Shown: in pieces, positions 38,016 through 47,400 of the stretch
How the letters are laid out: the number at the start of each line of letters is the position of its first letter
Numbering within the stretch: position 1 is the stretch's first letter
Assembly: GCF_027889715.1 (NCBI RefSeq)
Contig: NZ_JAPJZH010000004.1
Span: forward strand, 248,001-312,000
Direction of reading: 5' to 3'
From: Allohoeflea poritis
Lineage (GTDB): Bacteria > Pseudomonadota > Alphaproteobacteria > Rhizobiales > Rhizobiaceae
DNA length: 64,000 nucleotides
The notes under the pieces: generated by a model
Told to the model about the DNA's origin: nothing
Seen by the model: only the letters and a program-made list of their open reading frames with translations
Database searches by the model: none
Position numbers and translations under genes: made by a program

Positions 38016-40223
38016 TTACCTGCGACGCTGGAAGCGCCGGGTCGTCGGGCGCTGCAATTCGCTGCGGCCGCCCCTTTCCACCTGACGCCGGCTTTCCACG
38101 CGCTGGATGCCGCGATCGCGCGAGGCGCGCTGGCGGTCAAGCGACTGGCGAAGTTCCTCCACCCGCTGCGTCCGGTTGGTTCCGGTTTCGCGGGAACGGA
38201 TGGATTTCCACTGGCCCTTTTCGTGCTGCTTCCACTCACCGTTCTCCTTGCGGAAGACGTTGCCGTCGCGATTGGCGATCAGGTCGTTTTTGCGGGCGTC
38301 GGAAATGGCGCTCGTGTCGCGCTTCTGCCAGCGGTTTTGCGCGTTGGTCTTGACGTTGTCGCGTGACCACCGGTTTGTCGTCGTCACGCCCCGATCCCAG
38401 GATTTGTAGATGTTTCCGTTGACGTCGGCGACCCAGTAGCGGTTGCCGGCCGGTCCGCGCACGGAGACGAAACCGGCATTGTTGTAGGGGCCCCAGGCTC
38501 GGCCGCCGCGGATATAGGCGCCGGTGTTCTGGTTGTAGATGCCGCCGGCGGCAATGCCGCCATAGGGGCCGTAGGCCCGGCCATAATGGGCGGTGAAGGT
38601 GCCGCGTCCCGGAAGGTAGTAGGTTCCCGAGCCGTAGGTTACCCGCCACGGCCGGTAGATCGGCGGATAGCCGGGGCGATAGACCCAGTAGGGCGGATAG
38701 TACCAGCCGGTGCCGTAGATCAGCGTGCCCCATGCCAGGAACGCCCACAGATAGCCGGATGTGTAGCCGTAGACGACATATTCGGGCGTGGTCTCGTAGA
38801 CCCGCACATAGGTCACATTGTAGACCGGCGAGGACGGGGGAATGGAATAGATGTCGTCCGGAACCGTATCGGCGACCGCGAACGGGCCGGTCGGCGTATC
38901 GCCGACGAACCAGACGCCGTTGTAAAGGACGAAATATTTGCCGCCGACCCGGATGACCGTGAAATTGGTGTTGACCGCGTAGGCCATGTCGGTTCCGGTG
39001 ATGCGTTCGAATTTCGGATCGCCGAAATAGGTGACATCCACGGAGACGCCCGTGCGGCTGACGCGTGCCGTGGTCGGGATGGATGCCTGCAGTCGCGCCT
39101 CTTCGCTCTCCGATGTTCCGGGCACCGAGGCGCGCACGATCGAATAGGGCTGACCGTCCGGAATATTGCGGAAATCGTCCGGCAGGTTTTCCGACGCAAA
39201 GGCCCAGGGCCCCTTCAGGTCCGTGGCGCTGAACCAGCGTCCGGAGGCAAGGAAGTACCAGGTGTTGTTCGCCGAATCGAAGAACAGGTCGGAATTGGCG
39301 TTGGCGACCCATTGCAGATCGGTGTTCTCGACCGGCTGCAATTGCGGCTGTCCGTCAATGACCACAAGCTCGGCCGGCTTGTCACTGTAATAGACCACCG
39401 GAACGCCGTCTTTCGAAGCTTGCGGCGGTATGGCGGCGCGCGCTTCCTTCCAGTTGTCGTCATCCGGCAGCTTGCCGAAGATCGCCGGCAGTTCGCTGAC
39501 CGCGGTCCACGGCCCCTCGATCCTGGCGGCCGAGACCCAGGAATTTTCGATGCGCAGATAGTAAGTTGCCGGATCGCCGGTTGCCAGCAGGTCCCAGTTC
39601 GTGTTGACGACGAATTCCAGCCCGTCGGCGCCCTTGACCGGCGCCGTCGTCGGCTTGCCGTTGGTCTGCAGCAGGATGGCCGGCTTTTCGGAAACGAAGA
39701 TCGCTGGCGCGTCGGCGCCGAAGCCCTTGGCGTCCTGCAGTTGCTCGTAATTGTCGAGGCTGGCGGTCAGGCGGGTCAGGGAGACGGTGATCGGAGCGGT
39801 CGGCAGCAACTTGCCGATCTCAAGCGACGTGTCGGCCAGCTGTTCGCGACCAAGGGTCGAAAAGTTGATGTTGGCGACCTCGATGTTCGACAGCGTGACC
39901 TCGTCCGCCTCCCGGTCCGCCGCCGTGTCGGCGGTGACCTCGATGACACCATAGGCCGGATCGCTGCCGCCCTTGGGGCTGTATTCGCTGGCGATGAGCG
40001 CCGTGAGCTTGGAAAACCCCGTCCATTCGGTGACCTGCGGCTGGTGCAGGGTTATCGTCGCGCCTGCCGGCGACTCAAAGCTGCGCGGCCATTCGGCAGT
40101 GGATTGCTGCTGCTGTTCGGTGCCCGAGGAGGCTGACTGGGCAAAGCCGTGCGCGGTCCAACTGAAGGACAGTGCAGAGGCCAGAGCGATGCGCAGGAAG
40201 GACGATGCGGTGACGCGATTCAT
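38016..40223 (-). CDS. Large secreted protein with repeated WY/GPW modules, function unknown
   Basis: The 735-residue protein has a signal peptide (about 1-29, ending HGFAQS). The middle contains at least three related modules built as FxVNTNxD..., a Tyr/Trp-rich strand, then W.SA or W.GD and GPW/GPF: WVSAARIEGPWTAVSELP, WFSATDLKGPWAFASENLP and WFVGDTPTGPFAVADTVP. A Tyr/Gly/Pro-rich hydrophobic stretch follows (about 495-590), and the last 100 residues are strongly basic with many Arg and Gln. Similar proteins are sometimes labelled carbohydrate-binding family V/XII; I could not confirm that. AAGGAGAG precedes the start. Confidence 0.75.
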   Translation of the reverse strand: MNRVTASSFLRIALASALSFSWTAHGFAQSASSGTEQQQQSTAEWPRSFESPAGATITLHQPQVTEWTGFSKLTALIASEYSPKGGSDPAYGVIEVTADTAADREADEVTLSNIEVANINFSTLGREQLADTSLEIGKLLPTAPITVSLTRLTASLDNYEQLQDAKGFGADAPAIFVSEKPAILLQTNGKPTTAPVKGADGLEFVVNTNWDLLATGDPATYYLRIENSWVSAARIEGPWTAVSELPAIFGKLPDDDNWKEARAAIPPQASKDGVPVVYYSDKPAELVVIDGQPQLQPVENTDLQWVANANSDLFFDSANNTWYFLASGRWFSATDLKGPWAFASENLPDDFRNIPDGQPYSIVRASVPGTSESEEARLQASIPTTARVSRTGVSVDVTYFGDPKFERITGTDMAYAVNTNFTVIRVGGKYFVLYNGVWFVGDTPTGPFAVADTVPDDIYSIPPSSPVYNVTYVRVYETTPEYVVYGYTSGYLWAFLAWGTLIYGTGWYYPPYWVYRPGYPPIYRPWRVTYGSGTYYLPGRGTFTAHYGRAYGPYGGIAAGGIYNQNTGAYIRGGRAWGPYNNAGFVSVRGPAGNRYWVADVNGNIYKSWDRGVTTTNRWSRDNVKTNAQNRWQKRDTSAISDARKNDLIANRDGNVFRKENGEWKQHEKGQWKSIRSRETGTNRTQRVEELRQSLDRQRASRDRGIQRVESRRQVERGGRSELQRPTTRRFQRRR

Positions 40224-40640
40224 CGATACTCTCCTTCGTTAAAAGGTCTCGTTCGACACCATTTGCACGAACTATAGCGCAATTATGATCTGTTGTTACT
40301 TTTGTGCTGAATTAGTATTAGCCGATTATGTATTTTGTATTTCTGCATTAACGCCAAGCGGCCTCCGTCCGCGCAAGACTGGAGTATCGCGCGGACAGAG
40401 GGCTTGGGAGTCGACCAAGGCGGGGGCCTGACCTGCTCCGGCCGGGTGCAGGGTGGTCAAAAACCCGGCTTGCGCATCAGGTCTTCCGACCGCTGCCGCT
40501 GTCTTGCGTTTGGGCCCGCAAGAGTGCTGTCATCGCGGTCCGAAGTCCCCCCATCACGATGCGCGACGAGATTGGCCGAACGGGATCGCAACGGATGTGG
40601 CGAATCCCACAATGCAGTGAAATACCGCCGCCGCGCCGGC
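40224..40640. other. Intergenic region with the promoter of the large secreted protein
   Basis: The part next to 40223 is AT-rich (about 40255-40350) and probably holds the promoter for the minus-strand gene. Farther on, CCTCCGTCCGCGC and GCGCGGACAGAGG (40362-40401) form a 13-bp stem with one mismatch. Beyond that I see no gene or motif before the MITE-like element. Confidence 0.5.
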
Positions 40641-40945
40641 TTAGAGCGTATCTGGTTTAGATTGAAGCATTTGATGGCGGAAAATCGGTTCACTCGGCTA
40701 GGCGCGTCGCGCAGCGCGATGCAGGGCATCGGGCAAGCGGCGCAACGACGTCCGATGGGTCGATTTTCCCCACCCTGGCGAAGTCTATCGTGTTGAAATT
40801 CAGAGATGACCGGGCCGGGCGATTTTGGCCCCTGGCGTCGTTGGTCCGCGCTTGTGGTGGGCTGGCACCACGGCGCGCAATCCGCCTAGCCAGCGACCAA
40901 AATCGCCTCGGTCAAATGCTTCAATCTAAGCCAGATACGCTCTAA
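40641..40945. mobile_element. MITE-like element with 34-bp terminal inverted repeats
   Basis: The ends 40641-40674 and 40912-40945 are inverted copies with one mismatch; they begin TTAGAGCGTATCTGG and end in its complement. The 305-bp element has no coding capacity. GAGCG at the left and CGCTC at the right are each flanked by TA, as expected for a TA target duplication of the IS630/Tc1-mariner group; that family assignment is inference. It sits 15 bp beyond the stop of the crp-type gene. Confidence 0.8.
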
Positions 40946-40960
40946 TACACTGACTTTACT

Positions 40961-41653
40961 TTAATAAATGCCTGATTGCGCCAGCTGTCGAAGGCGTTCC
41001 AGATCCAGGACTTCGATCTTGCGCCTGCCGGAACTGACGATGCCGAGCTTGGACAGCCGCGCCAGTTCCTTGCTGACCGCCTCGCGGTGGGTGCTCAGCT
41101 TGGTGGCGATCTGGTAGTGAGACGGCGCCGGTTCGATCAGGTGCTTGCCGTCCGCATTGCCGGCATCGACCATGCGCAGGAGTTCGGTGCAGATGCGCTG
41201 ATGCACCGCCATCGTGCTGTATTCGAACATGCGGTCCGTCAGGCTGCGGTTTTTGCGCACCAGAAGCTCCGCCATTTTCAGCCCGATCACCGGGTAGTCA
41301 ACGATCAGGGCGCGGAACTGGGTGGAGTCCATGCGGGCGAGATAGCTGTCTTCCAGGGCCTCCACGGCCGCCGAGCGGGGCCGCTGGTCGATCGCGGAAA
41401 ACTCGCCGAAGACCTGGCCGGCCGAGATTTCCGCGTAGGTGACCTCTTTTCCCTCGATGGAATAGCCCTTTGCGGCGACGCTTCCTTCGACAATGAAATA
41501 GGCATCGGTGGTCAGCTGATTCTGGCTGATCACCTCCTGTCCCTTCGAAACGCGGATCCACTCGCAGTTTTCGCCGATTTCATTAAGCTGAACCACATCG
41601 AGATCCGCCAGCAAGTCGACGAGATACAAAAGATTTCTTGCGCCCGATTTCAT
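40961..41653 (-). CDS. CRP/FNR family transcriptional regulator with cyclic-nucleotide pocket
   Basis: The 230-residue regulator has an N-terminal cyclic-nucleotide-binding beta roll (about 15-125) and a C-terminal winged HTH (about 150-225). The phosphate-binding cassette VFGEFSAIDQRPRSAAVEA keeps Glu84, Arg93 and Ser94, which contact cAMP in E. coli CRP. There is no N-terminal cysteine cluster as in FNR. The recognition helix STHREAVSKEL keeps the Arg-Glu pair that reads TGTGA. The frame stays open far upstream, but that is antisense to the protease gene; ATG 41653 has GGTGGAA before it. Confidence 0.9.
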   Translation of the reverse strand: MKSGARNLLYLVDLLADLDVVQLNEIGENCEWIRVSKGQEVISQNQLTTDAYFIVEGSVAAKGYSIEGKEVTYAEISAGQVFGEFSAIDQRPRSAAVEALEDSYLARMDSTQFRALIVDYPVIGLKMAELLVRKNRSLTDRMFEYSTMAVHQRICTELLRMVDAGNADGKHLIEPAPSHYQIATKLSTHREAVSKELARLSKLGIVSSGRRKIEVLDLERLRQLAQSGIY

Positions 41654-41765
41654 CAATTCCACCCTTGGGCCTGAAGCCGGATCAAGAGTAGCGCCATTAC
41701 CCTGAACTTGCAGCAAGTTTTTCGCCCGGTGGCAAGTTTGCAACGTCGCCGATCCGATCGGCCTC

Positions 41766-41785
41766 AATGTGGGTAATCTCACATT
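41766..41785. promoter_or_regulatory. CRP-type operator in the divergent promoter
   Basis: AATGTGGGTAATCTCACATT is a perfect AATGTG-N8-CACATT palindrome and differs from TGTGA-N6-TCACA at one core base. It lies 113 bp upstream of the crp-type gene and 97 bp upstream of the protease start, so it could control both. Confidence 0.75.
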
Positions 41786-41861
41786 TGCGCTGCCCGCGTT
41801 GTGCCATAGCTCGCCCTTGTGATGCCGACCGCAAGAATCGGCGTACGGAATGTGAGGTGGA

Positions 41862-41885
41862 ATGGCAGCCGGAACCAAGCAATGA
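41862..41885 (+). other. Possible 7-codon leader ORF coupled to the protease gene
   Basis: GAGGTGG followed by ATG opens a short frame reading MAAGTKQ. Its TGA overlaps the protease ATG at 41882 as ATGA. The Shine-Dalgarno here is better than the one directly before the protease start. It may be chance. Confidence 0.3.
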
Positions 41886-43540
41886 TGCCGATCAGAACCC
41901 TCAATCACTTGCTGGTCAGGCCGGAGGTGAGCCGCAATCCGACGGCCGGTGAAACGTGCCGGAGCGCGTTGCCCGCCGATGAACTCGGATTTGTCCTGCA
42001 ATATGCGGTCAAGCCCGATCTGAGCCGCGCGCGCAGGGAATTGGCGGCGATCCTCGATATGCTCGATTTCACACTCGACCCGCTGTTTCCGCGCAGCGCC
42101 GACGAACTGGCCCATTTCGTTGTCCTGAGGTTTCCCGGCGTTCCGGCGGGGCGGGCGTCCGATGCGCTTTTTTCCATTGCCTATGAACTGCGCGACAAGA
42201 TGGACCTTATCTCCTGCGAGCCTTGCATCGGCGAGCACATCATGACCGTTCCCGAGCCGCCGGACGGGAAAAGCCAAGGCGGTGCGGTTGCGGGAAGCCT
42301 TTGCTGGGTCAACGGGCCGGCGCCCGCGGACAAGAAGTGGGCGCTGGAGAATACGCGCGTCGTGTCGGCTTGGCACCTTTCGCCGGATCAGGGCAAGGGA
42401 ATCTTCATCGCTCAGCCGGATACGGGTATCGCCCGGCACGATCAGATCGAATCCGAAAGCCTGCGCCTCGACCTTGCAGCCGACGTCCTGGAGGGCGGCG
42501 GCGATCCCACGGATCCGCTGGATCCGGAACTGGCCGGTGCCGGTCATGGGAGCGGCATTGCAAGTGTCGCCGTCGGACGCAATTCCGATGAGATGAGCGG
42601 TGCCGCGCCAGGGGCGCATCTGGTCCCGATCCGCTGTGTGCACGACGTGCGCATCGTCAATCCCGCACCGATCGCGCGGGCAGTCAACCACGCGCGGCTG
42701 TCGGGTTGCCATATTATCTCCCTGAGCCTGGGCGGGCTCGGCAGCGAAGCGCTGCGGAAGGCCATCGCGAAGGCCGTCGAGGCAAATCTCATTGTCGTCG
42801 CGGCTGCGGGGAACTGTATCGGGCTGGCTGTCTACCCGGCCCGCTACAGCGACGTGATCGCGGTCGGCGGAACGAATGTCAACGACCGCAAATGGCGCGG
42901 CAGCTGCGCCGGGCCGACGGTTGATCTTGCCGCGCCGGCCGAAATGGTGTGGCGCGCCAAGCACGACGTGAATGATGGTGGCCGGCCGTTCGTTGCGGAA
43001 GGGCAAGGCACGTCCTATTCGGCGGCGCTGGTTTCGGGAATAGCGGCCCTCTGGCTTGACCGGCACGGCAGGGACAACCTTATCGCCGAAGCGCATAGGC
43101 GCGGCGTGCCGCTTCAGCAGCTCTTCAGGGCGGCGGCTTGTCACACGGCGCGGGTTCCCACGGGCTGGAACAGCAGTCGCATGGGTGCCGGTATCATTGA
43201 TGCCGAGGCTCTGCTGCGTCAGAACCCGGCGGATATCCCGATCGAGCAACACGACCACGAACAGGAGACGGCGGACCATACGGATATCCAGCGCCTGGTT
43301 TTCGAGGTGACACGGCGCAAGCCCGCAGACGATAGGTTCGACTGGTCGCGCTACGGCGCGGAAATCGCCAATCTGGCGTTGCGGCTGGCGCATGTCAGGG
43401 CGCAGTGGAACGGCATAACCCGGCAGGACGGCGGTCGGCGGATTGCCGTTTCGGGCGCGCTGGAACAGGCTGTCCGGCGATCCGGAGACCCGGCGCTGGA
43501 AGCTTTGATGGAGAGCTTCCAGGGTATTTTGAACGAATGA
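41882..43540 (+). CDS. S8 family (subtilisin-like) serine peptidase
   Basis: The 552-residue protein has a complete subtilisin triad: Asp180 in AQPDTGI, His222 in GAGHGSGIA and Ser378 in GQGTSYSAALVSG, with the oxyanion-region AAAGN near residue 315. About 150 residues of unknown fold precede the catalytic domain and about 110 follow it. There is no signal peptide, so it probably acts in the cytoplasm. The start is uncertain (41819-41885 are options); ATG 41882 is chosen because of the overlap with a short leader. It is the first gene of the protease/277-aa/DyP-P450 cluster. Confidence 0.9.
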   Translation: MMPIRTLNHLLVRPEVSRNPTAGETCRSALPADELGFVLQYAVKPDLSRARRELAAILDMLDFTLDPLFPRSADELAHFVVLRFPGVPAGRASDALFSIAYELRDKMDLISCEPCIGEHIMTVPEPPDGKSQGGAVAGSLCWVNGPAPADKKWALENTRVVSAWHLSPDQGKGIFIAQPDTGIARHDQIESESLRLDLAADVLEGGGDPTDPLDPELAGAGHGSGIASVAVGRNSDEMSGAAPGAHLVPIRCVHDVRIVNPAPIARAVNHARLSGCHIISLSLGGLGSEALRKAIAKAVEANLIVVAAAGNCIGLAVYPARYSDVIAVGGTNVNDRKWRGSCAGPTVDLAAPAEMVWRAKHDVNDGGRPFVAEGQGTSYSAALVSGIAALWLDRHGRDNLIAEAHRRGVPLQQLFRAAACHTARVPTGWNSSRMGAGIIDAEALLRQNPADIPIEQHDHEQETADHTDIQRLVFEVTRRKPADDRFDWSRYGAEIANLALRLAHVRAQWNGITRQDGGRRIAVSGALEQAVRRSGDPALEALMESFQGILNE

Positions 43541-43630
43541 GGAATTGCCTGTTTGCATCCGCCGTATACGGCTATTGTTGAAATGCGAGATTGCTTGCCC
43601 GGCGACTGATATTATTTGAGGGGAGATATT

Positions 43631-44464
43631 ATGGAACGCGAGCTGTTGGACTGGTCGATGTCCGCAACCATGGGCGGCGTCACCGAAATCGCCGTGATGT
43701 CGCCGATCATCCGGGGGCGAGCCCCCGGCGAGAGACTGACCTACGAGGAGAAGCTGCGGCGCGTCATTGAATCGATCGCCACCCGTGCGGATCGCGGCAT
43801 TCCCCATCAGCTCAACACGATTTCAAGCATCCATTTCGGCCGGATGATGATTATCCGTCCGGAACAATATCTGACCAATTCCAGATCGGACGATGTCGAC
43901 TATTACGATGCCAAGGGCTCAACCGGCGGGCCGCAAGGCAGTTTCAACGTCCCGAGGCCCATGGACGAGTTCGAGATCAGCGTGCTCGGCACAGACGGCA
44001 ACATCATCGATGCGGGCGCATGGGGAAACACAGCGGTTTCCGACAGGCCCGGATTCCATTCCTGGCTGCTTACGATCGTGTCCTTCGACGGGGACCTGAA
44101 AGTCTATTTCAGGGACATCGCGCAATTTCTCGCGCGTGATTTCGACGATGTTTTCGTCAATTGCGTCGATTTTCCATCGACGCGGGATTTTGAGAAGTTC
44201 TGGCAGTGGATCCGGCGCTACCAGGTGCCGGTCGATCTGTTTCTTTGCGCCTATCCCGACCTAACGGTCGCCCGGATCAAGCAACTGGAAGACTTCAAGC
44301 GATGTTTCGACGCTTTTGTCGACAAGGTGCACTCGCCGACGGGCCGCAAGGTGGAGAACATGGAGGAGCTGTTCGACGAGTTCCTGCGCGAGACCGGACA
44401 ATATGCCTCCGATTTTCCGACACCGGGCGGCACATATCGCATGAAGAGCGGTAAGGGAGCCTGA
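43631..44464 (+). CDS. Unrecognised 277-residue protein of the DyP-P450 operon
   Basis: No family is recognised with confidence. The protein is soluble, without signal peptide or membrane segment. Segments such as VTEIAVMSPI, SSIHFGRMMII and VSFDGDLKVYFRDIAQFLA suggest alternating strands and helices of a ferredoxin-like or dimeric alpha-beta fold, with similarity in style to DyP-associated domains; this is an impression. The region RDFEKFWQWIRRYQVPVDLF and AYPDLTVARIKQLE may be a second half. GAGGGGAGA precedes ATG 43631. The stop is only 2 bp before the DyP-P450 start, so the products probably act together. Confidence 0.7.
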   Translation: MERELLDWSMSATMGGVTEIAVMSPIIRGRAPGERLTYEEKLRRVIESIATRADRGIPHQLNTISSIHFGRMMIIRPEQYLTNSRSDDVDYYDAKGSTGGPQGSFNVPRPMDEFEISVLGTDGNIIDAGAWGNTAVSDRPGFHSWLLTIVSFDGDLKVYFRDIAQFLARDFDDVFVNCVDFPSTRDFEKFWQWIRRYQVPVDLFLCAYPDLTVARIKQLEDFKRCFDAFVDKVHSPTGRKVENMEELFDEFLRETGQYASDFPTPGGTYRMKSGKGA

Positions 44465-44466
44465 TC

Positions 44467-47400
44467 ATGACCAACACATATGCTCAAGCACCCGACCATG
44501 CCGGGTCCGATACCGCCGCACGCATCCAGGCGCATCTCGGCCAGCCGTCGAAATTCGCCAACGGCAAGACACGAAACTGGTCGCTGTTCGTTTTTTTCCG
44601 CATTCTCAGCAAGACCGAGATGGAGACCTCGCGGGCGCTTTTCGCCAGGCTTGCAAAGGAGGTGCTTTCTTCTAAACCCGCGAAAAGAGGATCGGCCGGA
44701 GCAACCGATTATGGCAGCGAACTTGCCTCGCCGCACCTTGCCAGATCAGCAATGCCCGGGGCAGCGGCGCCGGGTGCCGAGGCGGCGGCGCTGCCGGAAG
44801 ATCCGCTGGCCGAAAACCTTGCCTGCGACGAATTCAGGGCCTGGCTGAAGCTCCTTTCGACCGGCGACCACGGTGAGCTGCTGAAACAACTGGATGGTTT
44901 TCTTCAGTTGGATGCGCGCAAGGCGCCCAGCGCGAAGATAATGAAACTGGTGAGCACGTTTGCCGGAGCTCTCAGAAAGGGCAACGGCATTTTCGGCGCG
45001 ATCGAGCTGGCTCAGAAGAAATTCAGCCGCGGTCTCGGCAATGAACGCGACCTCGTCGCGGTGATCCTGGCGCTGACGGTGTTCCTCAAGAGCAGAGATC
45101 CCAGGATCCGCAGGGCCGTTGCCAGAATCTTCGACCTGAGCGCTTTCGGCAAAGACGCGGGCGAGGCGGGCGTCAACGTGGTTTCGCACCGGCTTGTCGC
45201 TCTGTGCGCCTACGAGCTCTTGCGCCAGACCAAGCTGGCGCGCGATTCAGCGGCAGAGGCCGGGGACGCCTCGCCGGTGCGCAATGAGCGGGCCGAGGCC
45301 GGTTCCGCCGCTCACGCCGACGGCGAGGGATTGAAAAAACAGGTCTTTGACCCGGTTCCCGTCAACATAGCCTTCACTTTTCCCGGGCTGGAAAAGCTGA
45401 ATATCGATGCGAACACGCTCCGTTCCTTCCCGGATGTGTTCAAGGAAGGCATGGCGGCCCGTGCCAAACGGCTCGGCGATACCGGTGCGAGCGCTCCGGA
45501 AAACTGGGACGGCGAACTCGGACTGAAAAACGTTCATGGCTACTTCACCGGCGGTTTCCAGGTCGGCGACGTCATTGGCGGCGGCAAGTGGGACATGGGT
45601 CCCGAGGAAAGCTGGGAAGCGCTGCGCCGGGACATTGACGATTTCAACCACAGAAACGGCGAGCGCGGAAAGGCGCTGCGCACGATGCTGGGCGGCCTGT
45701 TCCGGTTCCTCGGCATGGAGATCGTCCATATCGAGCTGGGACAGGATCCCTATTCGGTCGAGAACGGCAGGGCCGTCACCTCCGGCTACCGCAAAGAGCA
45801 TTTCGGCTTCCGGGACGGTATCAGCCAGCCCTTTGTCGACATGAAGCTCGGCAAACCGATGCCAGGCGGCGCCACGCCCGGACCCAACGGAACCTGGGCT
45901 CCGGTTGCGCCCGGCGAGATCTATCTGGGCTTTCCCGACGAGGACGGCAATTACGCCAGGCAACCGGCCAACAAGGTGCTGCGCGACGGCGCGACATTCG
46001 TTGTCTTCCGCAAGCTCGAGCAGGACGTCGCAGGATTTCGCGATTTTCTCGAAAAACAGCGTCCCGGCGACGCGCAGGCGCAGACCAAGCTGGCGGCGCA
46101 ATTCATGGGGCGTTGGCACAACGGAACGCCGCTTGTGCTGCAGCCGGACAGCCCGCGCCCCCTCGGACCGGAAAGCGACCGCAAGATCAACGACTTCCTT
46201 TTTGTCAGGGACGATCCGAACGGTGACAGATGCCCGCTCGGCTCGCATGTGCGCCGCACCAATCCGCGTGATATCGGCGGACGCAACGACGTGCGCCGCC
46301 ACAGGATATTAAGGCGCGGCATCGGCTATGGCGGTCCGCTCATGGCGGATGGATCGCGCGGAGACGGCAAGAAGCGCGGGCTGTTGTTCATCGCAGCGAA
46401 CGCACGCCTCGATCTCCAGTTCGAGGTCATACAGGCCGACTGGATGAATGGCGGCGAGTTCCTCGGCCAGGCCGGGCTGGACCGATGCCCGGTCGCCGGC
46501 ACCAATTCGGGCGGTCTTGAAGACCGTTTCCACGAATCGGGCGCTGCGGTTCCCATCACGCATATTCCGAGTTTCGTGACGACACGCGGCGGTGACTATT
46601 TCTTTGCGCCGAGCAAGGAAGCGATCGCCGGCATGGCATCGCGCGACCGGTTCGAACTGGATCCGTCGGAACTGCTCTCGCAGGGTCACAGCATGAGCGA
46701 TCCGGAAACGCCGGGTCTGTTCACGGAGACCCGTATCCGCGGCTTTGTCGGCCGGTTCCTAAAGGACAAGAGGGTTTCGCTTATCCGCGCGAAGCTGCCG
46801 GATATTCCGACCGATTCGCCCTATAATGACGGCACGACGCTGCATGAACCGTCCGGCCTGGACCATCCGGTTTGTTTTGTCGGCAGGCACGGCGACGTCG
46901 CTGATGTTCTGAAACTTGTCGACGACAAAGGGGACGGCCGGTTCTCGGTCGACCACTACAGCCTTGCTGGACGACGGGTCCTTCGCGGCGACGACATGCT
47001 GATCGGTACGGCGCAGTTCCCGGCGGACAGCGGGAAACGCCGTAAACTGCTCTATACAATCCTGATGGAAGCATGGAAGGCGCTCGATGCTGCCCATCGG
47101 GCCGGCAATGCGGGCACCGGAGTCCGTGGCCGCCTGGAAGATATCGTTTCCACACGCATCGAAATGGCGCTGGCGCGAACCGGAGACAGCCACCGGATCG
47201 ACCTCGTCCGCGACCTTGCAAGCGACGTCTCCTATGCCGTTCTCAAGGATCTGCTCGGGACGCCGGGACCGGCCTGGATCACGGAACTGGGAATTTCGCT
47301 GCCCTTCGCGCGCCAGCATGTCGGTCATCTTCATCCCGACTGGCTGAGTGTTTCAAAGGGCAAGATGCCGCAGGATCCGGGCCTTGCGACCATGCAGATC

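Noticed and set aside
41654-43807. Long N-terminal extension of the CRP-family gene (948 codons in total)
   Set aside because: The extension is antisense to the S8 protease; only the last 230 codons encode the CRP fold, and a suitable start with ribosome-binding site exists at 41653.
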